Assembly (NCBI RefSeq): GCF_003171655.1 | Contig: NZ_QFZL01000002.1 | Location: forward strand, 124,001-188,000 | From: Stakelama portus | GTDB taxonomy: Bacteria; Pseudomonadota; Alphaproteobacteria; Sphingomonadales; Sphingomonadaceae | Direction: 5' to 3' | DNA: 64,000 nucleotides | In this document: positions 7,429 through 16,407 of the stretch, piece after piece | How positions within the stretch are numbered: position 1 is the stretch's first letter | Layout: every line of letters begins with the position of its first letter | Made by a program: the position numbers and the translations under genes | Notes under the pieces: generated by a model | The model's database searches: none | The model's input: the letters and a program-made list of their open reading frames with translations, nothing else | What the model was told of the DNA's origin: nothing

Positions 7429-9528
7429 TTATTTGTCGGCGGCGATACTGTCCCAATCCTCATTCGAGCGGTGGACGAGATATGCATAGATCGCCTCTGC
7501 ATCTTCCTGCGACAGCACGTCCCCGAAACTCGCCATGCCTTTTTCGCGCCGTGCGCCATGAAGCACGATATCGTAAAATTCGGAACGGGTATCGGGCGAC
7601 ATCAGGCGAAGATCCTTAATCCCGCCCAAAGCGCGTTCACCATGGCAGGTCGAGCAATGTTGCGCGAACAATTGTTCGCCGCGCGCGATCACCTCTGCGC
7701 CGGCGCCCGTTTCCTCGGGCCGGACCAGTTCATTGCCCGCACCCGCGACTGCCGGAAGGCTTGCCGAACCGCCGAGCTTGAACACCAGCAACCGCGGCGA
7801 AGGCGATAGCGGGAAGCCGAGCGACTTGACCGACGTCGAATGGGCCAGCCCCCCGCCCCATCCGGCGTTGACCGCGATATATTGCTCGCCATCGACGGTG
7901 TAGCTGATCGGCGCTGCGATCGGCACTTGCTGCACCGGCATTTCCCAGAGCAAATCGCCGGTATCGGCGGCATAGGCCGCCAGCGTGCCGCGCACCGTCC
8001 CCTGGAACACGATATTGCCGCCGGTGACCAGGATGCCGCCGCTGCCGCGCACCGGATAGGGCACGCGCCAGCGTTCAGTCTGCGACACCGGGTCCCAGGC
8101 GGTCAGCCACGCCTTGTTATGTTTGGCCGCATATTCGGTGGCGGCGGCGCGGCTGAGATCATAGCCGGTGGTCGAAATCCCGAGCTGGCCCATCATCCCC
8201 GGAGTCTGCTGAAAGTCCGGGTTGAGCGAATAGGCCATGTACATTTCGGTGACCGGAAAATAGGCGAGCCCGGTCTTGGGGCTATAGGCCATCGGGTTCC
8301 AGTTATGCCCGCCCCCGGGCCCCGGCGTCAGGATCACCGGCACCGGCCCGTAACGCGCTTCAGGATTCACATTGGGACGCCCGGTTTCCATGTCGATGCC
8401 GGTCGTCCAGCTGACCGGAACGAAGTTGTTGGCCGAAATCAGTTCGCCGGTCGCCCGATCGATCACATAGAAATAGCCGTTTTTCGGCGCCTGCATCAGC
8501 ACCTTGCGCTCGCGCCCGTCGATCGTCAGGTCGGCAAGGATCATCGACTGGGTGGCGGTGTAATCCCATTCGTCGCCCGGCACCGTCTGGTAATGCCAGA
8601 CATAGTCGCCGGTATCGGCCTTCAGCGCGACGATCGAGGAGAGGAACAGATTGTCGCCGCCGCCCGGGCTGCGATATTGGAGCGGCCAGGGACCACCATT
8701 GCCGACGCCGATATAGACGAGGTCGAGTTCGGGGTCATAAACGATCGAATCCCACACGGTGCCGCCGCCGCCGCGTTTCCACCATTCGCCGTTCCAGGTC
8801 TTTGCGGCCATATCCAGCCCGGAATTTTCCTGCGGCTTCGACGGATCGCCGGGCACGGTGTAGAAACGCCAGAGCTTGTCGCCACTTTCGGCATCATAAG
8901 CCGTGACATAGCCGCGCGCGGCGCCCTCTGCGCCGCCATTGCCGATCACCACCTTGCCATCGAACACGCGCGGCGCGCCGGTGATGGTATAGGGCCAGAC
9001 CGGGTCGAAGGTATTGACGCTCCATACCGGCGTACCGGTCTTCGCATCGAGCGCGATCAGCCGCCCGTCGAGCGTGGCGATATAGATATTGCCCTTCCAC
9101 GCGGCGAGCCCGCGCGTAACGATATCGCAGCACGCATCGCGCCCCTTTTCGCGATCGACCTGGGGGTCATAGCGCCACAATTCCTCGCCCGTCTTTGCGT
9201 CATAGGCGACGGTGACGTTCCACGGTTCGATATTATAGAGGACGCCGTCGATCATCAGCGGCGATGCTTCGACCCCGCGATCGACTGCGATATCGGCGTA
9301 CCAGGCGAGACCCAGGTCGGTGACATTGCCGGCGTTGATCTGATCGAGCGGGCTATAGCGTTGCTCGCCATAGGTGCGGCCCGGGCCCATCCACTGGCCC
9401 GGTTCGCCATCGGCGGCGGTCATCCGCGCCTGATCGACATTTGCGGGCACTGTCTGCGCCTGCACGAGCGCAGCGCCGCCCAGCATCGCCAATGCCGCCA
9501 GCGCGGTGCGCAACCGAATAACCGCCAT
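7429..9528 (-). CDS. PQQ-dependent quinohaemoprotein alcohol dehydrogenase (type II)
   Basis: A 699-residue periplasmic enzyme that oxidises primary alcohols with PQQ and passes electrons through a covalently bound haem c. Residues 1-25 are a signal peptide ending LVQAQT. The body is an eight-bladed propeller with repeated TGELLWE/TGDLLWE-type blade closures. The adjacent cysteine pair that forms the vicinal disulphide near PQQ is C133-C134. A fused cytochrome c domain at the C-terminus carries CSTCH with C625, C628 and H629. The start has GAGGGGAG just upstream. A copy of the recurrent 15-bp motif lies 44-58 bp upstream. In an aromatic island it may oxidise an aromatic or side-chain alcohol. 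Electrons could go to the lipoprotein cytochrome encoded at 33.5 kb, which is inference. Confidence 0.92.
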   Translation of the reverse strand: MAVIRLRTALAALAMLGGAALVQAQTVPANVDQARMTAADGEPGQWMGPGRTYGEQRYSPLDQINAGNVTDLGLAWYADIAVDRGVEASPLMIDGVLYNIEPWNVTVAYDAKTGEELWRYDPQVDREKGRDACCDIVTRGLAAWKGNIYIATLDGRLIALDAKTGTPVWSVNTFDPVWPYTITGAPRVFDGKVVIGNGGAEGAARGYVTAYDAESGDKLWRFYTVPGDPSKPQENSGLDMAAKTWNGEWWKRGGGGTVWDSIVYDPELDLVYIGVGNGGPWPLQYRSPGGGDNLFLSSIVALKADTGDYVWHYQTVPGDEWDYTATQSMILADLTIDGRERKVLMQAPKNGYFYVIDRATGELISANNFVPVSWTTGIDMETGRPNVNPEARYGPVPVILTPGPGGGHNWNPMAYSPKTGLAYFPVTEMYMAYSLNPDFQQTPGMMGQLGISTTGYDLSRAAATEYAAKHNKAWLTAWDPVSQTERWRVPYPVRGSGGILVTGGNIVFQGTVRGTLAAYAADTGDLLWEMPVQQVPIAAPISYTVDGEQYIAVNAGWGGGLAHSTSVKSLGFPLSPSPRLLVFKLGGSASLPAVAGAGNELVRPEETGAGAEVIARGEQLFAQHCSTCHGERALGGIKDLRLMSPDTRSEFYDIVLHGARREKGMASFGDVLSQEDAEAIYAYLVHRSNEDWDSIAADK

Positions 9529-9571
9529 TCCGGACTCCCCTCAATCGACCCGTTATTTCGCGTTCGTTTAT

Positions 9572-9586
9572 CAGCCTGTATGATAT
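9572..9586 (+). promoter_or_regulatory. Copy of the recurrent 15-bp motif upstream of the PQQ dehydrogenase
   Basis: CAGCCTGTATGATAT differs from the window consensus CAGCCTGGCTKATAT at two positions, and it sits inside a short inverted repeat TATCA...TGATA (9569-9585). It lies 44-58 bp before the dehydrogenase ATG, a normal operator distance. Binding protein unknown; the MarR, IclR and LuxR products of the window are candidates. Confidence 0.55.
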
Positions 9587-9592
9587 CTTAGG

Positions 9593-10441
9593 TCAGGCAT
9601 CGGGCGAGTCAACGAACCCTGTCGAAGCCGCCACTTCGCCGGCGATGATGCGGCGATGGAGCCGCATCAGGTCGCGGCGATTGCCGACGCCCAGCTTGCC
9701 ATAAGCGCGCCGCCGATAGGTCACGACGCTGCCATGCGACAGATGCTTGCGATGCGCGATTTCATCCTGGGTTTCGCCCAGGATCATCGCCGCCGAAATC
9801 TCTGCCTCGCGCGTGCTGAGCCCGCAATGCAGCGTCATCAACGCCTGGGCGACCGCCGCTTCGCTGAGCTGCGATGCAACCAGCGAGTCGCGCCCGCAAT
9901 GCCGCTCCACCGCCGCCATCAGGATGCCGGCATAGCATTCGAGCCGTTCGATATCGGCAGTCGAAAAACTGTCGTTCCGGGCGGTACGATAGCCATTGGC
10001 GACAAAGGCCGGATGGCCGGGCCAGAAAATCGACAACCGCTCGCGCACCCCAGCACGTTCGTAACAGGCGGCGCGATAGGCCGGATCGGCGATGTCCGCC
10101 GCGCGCTTGCGCACCAATACCGGCTTTCGCGAGCGCGAACGGGCAAGCCGCGCGATTTCCGCATCGGACCGCCAATAGGCACGCGCATATTCGAGCGAAG
10201 CCCGCATCGGAAAACCCGGATCGTCCGCTTCGCCCGCCGCGAACAGCAGCGTCACCGTCGCATCGCCTTCGCGGCGGAACACCGAGCAAAGCTCGACGGC
10301 GGCGATCGCCCGCATCGCCTTCAGGAAATGCTGGGGAAAGGCCGCGCTGCCGATCGCGGCAACCAGCCCCGCCAGCGACGCGGCGATCGCCGCCGCATCC
10401 GCGCCGCCCGGGCCCGAAGGATCGGCTGGCGCGCCGGCCAT
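9593..10441 (-). CDS. LuxR-type transcriptional regulator
   Basis: A 282-residue regulator. The N-terminal 200 residues form an unrecognised sensor region with no clear autoinducer or receiver motifs. The C-terminal 65 residues are a LuxR/GerE helix-turn-helix, seen as LSTREAEISAAMILGETQDE followed by the recognition helix SHGSVVTYRRRAYGKLGV. The ATG at 10441 overlaps the stop of the hydrolase gene as TAATG, so translation is probably coupled. It is the last gene of a three-gene unit with a flavin hydroxylase and an alpha/beta hydrolase and probably controls that unit or a neighbour. An upstream start at 10492 is possible but lies inside the hydrolase gene. Confidence 0.85.
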   Translation of the reverse strand: MAGAPADPSGPGGADAAAIAASLAGLVAAIGSAAFPQHFLKAMRAIAAVELCSVFRREGDATVTLLFAAGEADDPGFPMRASLEYARAYWRSDAEIARLARSRSRKPVLVRKRAADIADPAYRAACYERAGVRERLSIFWPGHPAFVANGYRTARNDSFSTADIERLECYAGILMAAVERHCGRDSLVASQLSEAAVAQALMTLHCGLSTREAEISAAMILGETQDEIAHRKHLSHGSVVTYRRRAYGKLGVGNRRDLMRLHRRIIAGEVAASTGFVDSPDA

Positions 10442-11628
10442 TATGCCAACAGGCCCTTGCGCCTGCTCCAGTCGATCACGGCATCGATACACTGGGCGAG
10501 CAATTCGGGCTGGCCGAGATAATAATGCGTCGCGCCGACCAGCCGGACATATTCCTTGTCCGGCGTCGCCAGCGCGTCGCGGATCGTGGGATTATGCGTG
10601 GCGGGCACGGCTTCATCGGCAGTGTTTTCGATCTGCAGCACCGGCGTGTCGTGAATGCGCGCGGCATTCATCGGCCCCTTGGCATTCGACTTGTCATAGC
10701 TCCACTGGCTCAGCCACGAACGCAGCGTCGTGAACCGCGCCAGCCCCACCGGGCCCACATTCACGGCGCGCGGATCGCCCATATAGGTCCAGCCCGGCCG
10801 GCGTTCCGACGGATCGACGGCCGGATCGAGCCAGCGCACGTCGCACATGGTACGGTGCACGACGAACGCCTTTTCCTGTTCGGGCGTGTCCAATGCCTGC
10901 AGCCGCGCCAGTTCGCTTTCCGCCCAGGCGGTGATCCGCCGGTTGCGAGCGCGCTGTGCCTCGCGAAAGCGCGCGACGAATTCGGCGTCATAGGGCGGCT
11001 GATGCGGGCAATCGGGCGAATAGATATCGAACTCCGGATCGCGATCGTCGGGATCCAGTTCGTTGCGGACCGACGGGTCGAGCCACTCGGTCAGCGTCTC
11101 GGCGCGCGAAAGATGCGCGGCGATGAAGATCACACCGTCCGCCGGTTGCAGCCCCGCCCTGGTCAGATCGACCGGATCGCCCGCCGGCGTTTGCGTAACG
11201 CTGGGGTTTTCGGCCTGCGCCTGATAGAAAAGCGACAGCGAGCCGCCGCCCGACCAGCCGACAAGCACGACTTTTTCATAGCCCAGCGTGTCGCAGGCAT
11301 AGGCAATCCATTTGCCCAGATCGATCGCCACCTTTTCGAAGATCAGCGCCGTGTCGTTGCGCGGATAGCGGCTGGCGGCGCAGAGCACATCGAGCCCGGC
11401 ATCGGCGAGCGCGGTGGGCATCGGCAACAGATGCAGCACCGATGTCGGGTGCATGAAGACATAGACCGTCTTCGACGTGGAATCGGGGCTGCGCATCAGC
11501 TGCCCCTCCAGATTCACATGACCCGAATTGCCCGCAAACCCATAGGTTTCGGTGAATTTGGGATTGTCCTTGAACGACACGATCAGCGGCGTTCGGGTCC
11601 ATTCGGTACGGCTGGCGCTGGAAGGCAT
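10441..11628 (-). CDS. Alpha/beta-hydrolase fold protein of unknown specificity
   Basis: A 395-residue protein with the nucleophile elbow GWSGGG (Ser126) in VVLVGWSGGGSLSLF and a preceding oxyanion-type segment VYVFMHPTS. It is longer than simple esterases, with a large insertion after the nucleophile (about residues 150-290) and late acid/His candidates around DEAVPATHN and GATHYYLG. No signal peptide, so cytoplasmic. It follows the FAD hydroxylase by 15 bp and overlaps the LuxR gene by one base, so all three form one operon. It probably hydrolyses an ester or a C-C bond in the hydroxylase product. The exact reaction cannot be read from sequence. Confidence 0.8.
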   Translation of the reverse strand: MPSSASRTEWTRTPLIVSFKDNPKFTETYGFAGNSGHVNLEGQLMRSPDSTSKTVYVFMHPTSVLHLLPMPTALADAGLDVLCAASRYPRNDTALIFEKVAIDLGKWIAYACDTLGYEKVVLVGWSGGGSLSLFYQAQAENPSVTQTPAGDPVDLTRAGLQPADGVIFIAAHLSRAETLTEWLDPSVRNELDPDDRDPEFDIYSPDCPHQPPYDAEFVARFREAQRARNRRITAWAESELARLQALDTPEQEKAFVVHRTMCDVRWLDPAVDPSERRPGWTYMGDPRAVNVGPVGLARFTTLRSWLSQWSYDKSNAKGPMNAARIHDTPVLQIENTADEAVPATHNPTIRDALATPDKEYVRLVGATHYYLGQPELLAQCIDAVIDWSRRKGLLA

Positions 11629-11643
11629 ATCGTAATCGGCCCC

Positions 11644-12870
11644 TCAAGCCGCCGTATCGGCACGATCGACCAGCGTCACGCTGGTGGGATCGTAGCGGAA
11701 CAGCCATTCATAGCGATCGACGACCTTTTCCGGCGCCCATTCCTGATCGACATAGGCCTGTGCATTGGCCGGATCGGCAAGCGCGGGATTGTGGAACCGT
11801 TCGGTATTCGCCGTCGCGCCGTTCACAGCGCGCGTTGCCCGCGGAACCCGCGTCGCTTCATAGCGCGTGAGCGCTTCCTCGATCGTGTCGAATTCCTCGA
11901 ACGCACGCCCCAGGATACAGGCATCCTCGATCGCCATCACTGCGCCCTGCGCCAGAAACGGCAGCGTCGGATGGCACGCATCGCCCAGTAGAACGACGCG
12001 ATTATTGACCCAGTTCTGCATCGGCGGCCGCGCGATCAGCGCCCATTTGAACGGCTGGGGGATCTTTTCGATATAGGCCTGCACTTCGGGGTGCCAGCCG
12101 GGATAATCGTCGTGATATTCCTGATTGGTGCCGGGGGTCGACCAGGATTCGATCTCCCAGTCGCGGCGCTCGACGACGCTGGTGAAGTTCATCAGCTCGC
12201 CGCGGCGGATCGGATAATGGATCACATGCCCGCCCGGGCCGACCCAGTTGACGCCCACCGGCTTCTGAAGCTCCCTGGGCAGCAACTCCATGGGAATGAC
12301 GCCGCGCCATGCGACGATGCCGGTGAATTTGGCCGGGCCCGCGCCGAACAGCTGTTCGCGCATCTTCGAATGGACGCCATCGGCACCGACGGCGACATCG
12401 AACGTCGCCGAAGGCTGACCGTCGAACGCAAGCGTCACGCGGTCGTCATTGCGCTCGACCTCGGTGAACCGGTGGTTGAGGTGGATGGTGCCGGGCGCGA
12501 TTGATTCAACCGCGCGGATCAGCAGCTGGTGCAGGTCATTGCGATGCACGGTGACATAGGGGAAACCGTAGCGCGCACGCGATTCGACGCCCAGGTCGAA
12601 CAGCTTCCAGGTATCGCCGGTATTCCACAGGCGGATTTCCTTGCCCTCGGGCTCGAAACTGACTTCCATCAGTTCCTTTTCAAGACCCAGGCTGCACAGC
12701 ACCCGGACGCCGTTGGGACTGATCTGCAGCCCCGCCCCCACTTCGCGCAGCTCGGCCGCCTGCTCATAGACCGACACGTCATACCCACGACGCAGCATGG
12801 CGATCGCAGTTGTCAGTCCCCCAATGCCGCCTCCGACGACGCCGATCCTCGGTTTGCTTTTCAAGACCAA
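11644..12870 (-). CDS. FAD-dependent aromatic hydroxylase (salicylate/6-hydroxynicotinate hydroxylase-like)
   Basis: A 408-residue group A flavoprotein monooxygenase. It has the dinucleotide-binding motif GVVGGGIGGLTTAIAM at residues 10-25, the family segment REVGAGLQISPNGVRVL, the DG motif VGADGVHSKMR and the GD motif LLGDACHPTLPFLAQGA. Members hydroxylate, sometimes decarboxylating, a phenolic or pyridinol acid with NAD(P)H and O2. It heads an operon with a hydrolase and a LuxR regulator. A perfect 19-bp palindrome lies 28-46 bp upstream of its ATG. The substrate is not determined: salicylate, 3-hydroxybenzoate and hydroxynicotinate hydroxylases all share these motifs. Confidence 0.87.
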   Translation of the reverse strand: MVLKSKPRIGVVGGGIGGLTTAIAMLRRGYDVSVYEQAAELREVGAGLQISPNGVRVLCSLGLEKELMEVSFEPEGKEIRLWNTGDTWKLFDLGVESRARYGFPYVTVHRNDLHQLLIRAVESIAPGTIHLNHRFTEVERNDDRVTLAFDGQPSATFDVAVGADGVHSKMREQLFGAGPAKFTGIVAWRGVIPMELLPRELQKPVGVNWVGPGGHVIHYPIRRGELMNFTSVVERRDWEIESWSTPGTNQEYHDDYPGWHPEVQAYIEKIPQPFKWALIARPPMQNWVNNRVVLLGDACHPTLPFLAQGAVMAIEDACILGRAFEEFDTIEEALTRYEATRVPRATRAVNGATANTERFHNPALADPANAQAYVDQEWAPEKVVDRYEWLFRYDPTSVTLVDRADTAA

Positions 12871-12897
12871 GCCCTTTCGTTTCAGCTGGCATATTTC

Positions 12898-12916
12898 TGA
12901 CGAACGACGTTCGTCA
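12898..12916. promoter_or_regulatory. Perfect 19-bp palindrome, probable operator of the FAD hydroxylase operon
   Basis: TGACGAACG-A-CGTTCGTCA has two 9-base arms around one central A, with no mismatch. It lies 28-46 bp upstream of the hydroxylase ATG (12870), where an operator would sit. Two partial echoes of the recurrent 15-bp motif (CAGCTGGCATAT, 12883-12894) lie next to it. Palindromes of this size and symmetry are typical of TetR, MarR and GntR sites. Confidence 0.6.
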
Positions 12917-13069
12917 ATATCAAATGTTCAAATGAGACGCGATCGATGCGGGGTGGCGCAGCGGCGCGCACGACATGCGTCGCCGAAACGCGCGCAGACG
13001 CCGGTCCGCCGCCGCTTGCCCGATGTCGAAACTGGTGCATCGCCCCCGGTCCCGCGCGCCCGCTCTGCG
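12917..13069. other. Intergenic, no gene seen
   Basis: About 150 bases between the palindrome and the downstream end of the aldehyde dehydrogenase gene. The frames here are antisense or GC-rich shadows without ribosome-binding sites. It presumably carries the promoter of the hydroxylase operon. Confidence 0.4.
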
Positions 13070-14578
13070 TCAAAGCGCGATCGCCACCGCCTTGGTCTCG
13101 GTATAGGCCTCGATCCCCTCGCGGCCGTTTTCGCGGCCCCAGCCCGATTGTTTGAAACCGCCGAACGGCAGCGCGGGATCGAGCCCGCCGCCATTGACGC
13201 GCACCGTTCCGGCCTTGAGCGACCGGGCGAGCTTGTGCGCGGCGGAGAGATTATTGGTCCACACGACCGCGCCCAGCCCGTAATCGGAGGCGTTCGCCTC
13301 TGCCGCGATCCGATCGAGATCGGAGTCGGCGAACGACATGGCGCACAGCACCGGGCCGAAAATCTCTTCCCGCTGCACTGCCATTTCGGGGCCGGTGCCG
13401 GTGAGGACGGTCGGCGCGACGAAATAGCCGTCATCGGAGACCGTACGCGCGCCGCTGCGCTGCGTCGCGCCGTCGTCGAGGCCGCTGCGAACATAGCCGG
13501 TCACGCGATCGCGCTGCGCCTGCGAAATCAGCGGGCCCATCTGGGTGTCGGATTCGAGGCCCGAACCCAGCTTCATATTGTCGGCGATCCGGGCGACGCC
13601 CTCGACCACCTGGTCGAACAATTGTTCATGCACGAACAGACGCGAACCCGCGTTGCAGACCTGACCCGCATTGGTGAAGATCGCGCGGGCGGCGCCTTCG
13701 ATCGCGCGCGTCGGATCGGCATCGGGCAGGACGATGACCGGCGTCTTGCCGCCCAGTTCGAGCGTCACGCGTTTGAAATTGCCTCCGGCGGCGCGCAGGA
13801 TCAGCCGCCCGACTTCGGTCGATCCGGTGAACGTCACCTTGTCGACGCCCGGATGTTCGGTCAGCCCGGCGCCGGCAGTTTCGCCATCGCCGGTCAGCAG
13901 GTTGAACACTCCGGCCGGGAAACCGATCTCTTCGATCAGATGCGCCAGCCGCAATGCCGTCAGCGGCGTTTCCTCGGCAGGTTTCAGGATAACCGCGCAA
14001 CCGGTGGCCAATGCCGGAGCGATCTTCGACGCGGCCATCGCCAGCGGTGCATTCCATGGCACGATCTGTGCCACCACCCCGACCGGCTGGCGCAGCGTAT
14101 AGGCGTGCCAGTCGCCCATCCCCGACAGTGCGATCGTCTCGCCATTGAGCTTGGTCGCCCATCCGGCATTGTAGCGCAGCACTTCGATCGCATGGGGGAT
14201 GTGGAAATAGCGCGCATCGCCGACGGGCATGCCGTTGTTCAGCGTTTCGAGCGCAGCGAATTCGTCGATATTGGCTTCGAGCGCATCGGCCAGCCGATTG
14301 AGCAGCCGCGCGCGCATCGCCGGTTTCATGTCGCGCCATTCGGGGTTTTCCATCGCGGCCCGCGCGGCAGCGACGGCAGCGTCGACATCGGCGCGCCCGG
14401 CTTCGCCGATATCGGCGATCTTCCCGCCCGTCGCGGGGTTATAGGTCGCGAAGCTGCGCCCGTCCTGCGGGGCAACCCAGCGCCCGCCGATGAACAGCTT
14501 ATGCTCCCCCGCCGCAAAAGCCTCTGCGCGATCGAGCGATGCCACTTTCGGCCGCTCCGCCGTTGCCGCACTCGTCAT
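13070..14578 (-). CDS. NAD(P)-dependent aldehyde dehydrogenase
   Basis: A 502-residue ALDH-superfamily enzyme oxidising an aldehyde to the acid in the cytoplasm. Catalytic Cys308 sits in NAGQVCNAGSR and the general base Glu274 in TLELGGKTP. The cofactor region IVPWNAPLAMAASKIAPALA and the FTGSTEVGR turn are intact. The sequence style is closest to phenylacetaldehyde/betaine-aldehyde dehydrogenases. It stands alone, with about 200 bp on each side, and is divergent from the GMC oxidoreductase. Given the neighbouring alcohol oxidases and the FerB-like lyase, an aromatic aldehyde such as a benzaldehyde is a reasonable guess but not shown by sequence. Confidence 0.92.
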   Translation of the reverse strand: MTSAATAERPKVASLDRAEAFAAGEHKLFIGGRWVAPQDGRSFATYNPATGGKIADIGEAGRADVDAAVAAARAAMENPEWRDMKPAMRARLLNRLADALEANIDEFAALETLNNGMPVGDARYFHIPHAIEVLRYNAGWATKLNGETIALSGMGDWHAYTLRQPVGVVAQIVPWNAPLAMAASKIAPALATGCAVILKPAEETPLTALRLAHLIEEIGFPAGVFNLLTGDGETAGAGLTEHPGVDKVTFTGSTEVGRLILRAAGGNFKRVTLELGGKTPVIVLPDADPTRAIEGAARAIFTNAGQVCNAGSRLFVHEQLFDQVVEGVARIADNMKLGSGLESDTQMGPLISQAQRDRVTGYVRSGLDDGATQRSGARTVSDDGYFVAPTVLTGTGPEMAVQREEIFGPVLCAMSFADSDLDRIAAEANASDYGLGAVVWTNNLSAAHKLARSLKAGTVRVNGGGLDPALPFGGFKQSGWGRENGREGIEAYTETKAVAIAL

Positions 14579-14771
14579 TTTCAGCCCCTCATCCCTGCAT
14601 GTTCGATGCCGCTCGGGACGCGCCCGGCGACTGGTTTGCGCGTAGCATCATAACCAACGCTATTATACCTTGTCGAATGCTATTTGCCATGCCACAACGC
14701 CGAAAGCGCCTCGGGAGAGGAAAAATCGGGGTGGAATTGCCCCTGCGATCAAGGGGTCGGGCGCGTCGGAT
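14579..14771. promoter_or_regulatory. Divergent promoter region, aldehyde dehydrogenase / GMC oxidoreductase
   Basis: These 193 bases between outward-facing genes contain an AT-rich core, GCTATTATACCTTG around 14659-14672, that could supply a -10 element (TATTATA). No symmetric operator is obvious. The GMC ATG at 14772 has only a weak ribosome-binding site. Confidence 0.35.
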
Positions 14772-16397
14772 ATGGATGAAGAATTCGATTATGTTATAGT
14801 CGGCGCCGGGTCCGCCGGATGCGTTCTGGCCAATCGCCTCACACGGACCGGCAATGCGAGCGTCGCATTGATCGAAGCGGGCGGCAGCGATTCCAGCTGG
14901 CTGTTCCGCATGCCGCTGGGCTTCATGATGGCCGCCGCCAATCCCGCCTATGACTGGGGCTATGAATCCGAAGCCGACGCAAAGCTGGGCGGGCGTTCAT
15001 TGCCCGTACCGCGCGGGCGCGTTCTGGGCGGATGCTCTTCGGTCAACGGCATGATCTATATGCGCGGCCATTCGCGCGATTATGACGAATGGCGTCAGCG
15101 CGGCGCGGCGGGATGGAGCTATGCCGATGTGCTCCCCTATTTCCGCCGTATGGAAACGAGCTGGCGCGGTGCCGATCGCTATCATGGCGACAGCGGCCCC
15201 TTGTCGGTGACGCCCGTCGAGGGCCGGCATCTGCTGACCGATCCGATCCGCCGGTCGGCGATCGCCGCCGGCCATGCCGAAAGCCCCGATCTGAGCGGCG
15301 AGCAGCAGGAGGGATTTGCCCCCTGCGAAGTGACGGTCGATCGGCAGGGACGGCGCGCCAGCACTGCCCGCGCCTATCTGCGTCCGGCGCTGAAGCGTCC
15401 GAACCTCTCGCTGATATCCGAAGCACAGGCGACGCGCGTGCTGGTCGAGGACGGGCGCGCAGTTGGCATCGAATATGTCCGCGACGGCGAGAAACACCGG
15501 GTCCGCGCACGCCGCGAAGTGATCCTGAGCGGCGGGGCGTATAATTCGCCGCAGCTGCTGATGCTGTCGGGCATCGGCCCGGCCGCGCATCTGGCCGAAC
15601 ATGGCATTCCGGTAGTCGCGGATATGCCCGGCGTCGGCCGCAAGCTGTCCGAACATCCTTTGGTATATATGACCTATGCCGCGCGCGGCGAAGAGAGCTT
15701 CCTGCGCGCATTGCGGTTCGATCGCGCCGCGCTGTCGGCGCTGCGCTGGGCCACGGCCGGATCGGGACCGTTCGCCAGCCAGATCACCAGCGGCGTATTG
15801 ATGCTGCGCACCCGGCCGGAACTCGAACGGCCCGATATCCAGGTCGTGTTCCTGCCGGTACGGCTTGACGCGAAGCTATGGTATCCGCTGGTCGGCAAGC
15901 GGCAGAGCCATGTGCTTTCGGTGATGGTGATGCAGCTTCATCCCGAAAGCCGGGGATGGGTGCAATTGCGCTCCGCCGATCCGCTCGACAAGCCGCGCAT
16001 CAACCTGAACCTGCTGTCGACGCCGCGCGATTTCGCCGACATCCGCGGCGGCATCGAAGCGGTGCGGCACATCTTTGCCCAGCCGCCGCTGGCCGACATG
16101 GTGGAAAGCGAAATCGCGCCGGGCGCGAACGCACAGGACGATGCCGCGCTCGACGATTTCATCCGCCACAATCTGCGCATTACCCAGCATCCCGCCGGCA
16201 CGTGCCGCATGGGCGAAGGACCCGACGCGGTGGTCGACAGCCAGTTGCGGGTGAAGGGCATCACCGGGCTGCGCGTCGTCGATGCGTCGGTCATGCCCAG
16301 CGTGCCCGGCGCCAATATCAATGCGGCGGTGATCATGATTGCCGAACGCGCCGCCGATCTGATCCGCGGCATTCAGCCGCTATCCCCGGAAAGCTGA
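14772..16397 (+). CDS. GMC-family FAD oxidoreductase (choline dehydrogenase-like)
   Basis: A 541-residue flavoprotein that oxidises an alcohol. The N-terminal FAD motif is DYVIVGAGSAGCVLANRL. GMC signature 1 is PRGRVLGGCSSVNGMIYMRG, and signature 2 is around ILSGGAYNSPQLLMLSGIGP. The catalytic His473 is in HPAGTCRMG, with the partner N515/N517 in PGANINAA. There is no signal peptide. The start at 14772 gives the normal short N-terminus before the FAD motif; the upstream in-frame extension is not conserved-looking. Two acyl-CoA dehydrogenase genes follow at once. GMC enzymes act on side-chain alcohols of lignin-type dimers in sphingomonads (established for phenylcoumarans), so an aromatic alcohol substrate is plausible. 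Confidence 0.9.
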   Translation: MDEEFDYVIVGAGSAGCVLANRLTRTGNASVALIEAGGSDSSWLFRMPLGFMMAAANPAYDWGYESEADAKLGGRSLPVPRGRVLGGCSSVNGMIYMRGHSRDYDEWRQRGAAGWSYADVLPYFRRMETSWRGADRYHGDSGPLSVTPVEGRHLLTDPIRRSAIAAGHAESPDLSGEQQEGFAPCEVTVDRQGRRASTARAYLRPALKRPNLSLISEAQATRVLVEDGRAVGIEYVRDGEKHRVRARREVILSGGAYNSPQLLMLSGIGPAAHLAEHGIPVVADMPGVGRKLSEHPLVYMTYAARGEESFLRALRFDRAALSALRWATAGSGPFASQITSGVLMLRTRPELERPDIQVVFLPVRLDAKLWYPLVGKRQSHVLSVMVMQLHPESRGWVQLRSADPLDKPRINLNLLSTPRDFADIRGGIEAVRHIFAQPPLADMVESEIAPGANAQDDAALDDFIRHNLRITQHPAGTCRMGEGPDAVVDSQLRVKGITGLRVVDASVMPSVPGANINAAVIMIAERAADLIRGIQPLSPES

Positions 16398-16407
16398 CCG
16401 ACCCGAC

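Noticed and set aside
7840..9591. Rightward frame of about 583 residues
   Set aside because: Antisense to the PQQ dehydrogenase, which has the haem site, vicinal Cys pair and signal peptide.
9874..11991. Rightward frame of about 705 residues
   Set aside because: Antisense to the LuxR and hydrolase genes, with Arg- and Pro-rich composition typical of shadow frames.
14659..14672. GCGTTGGTTAT-type echo shared with 63471
   Set aside because: Matches to the 15-bp motif are only about 9-10 of 15, within chance for AT-rich promoter stretches.
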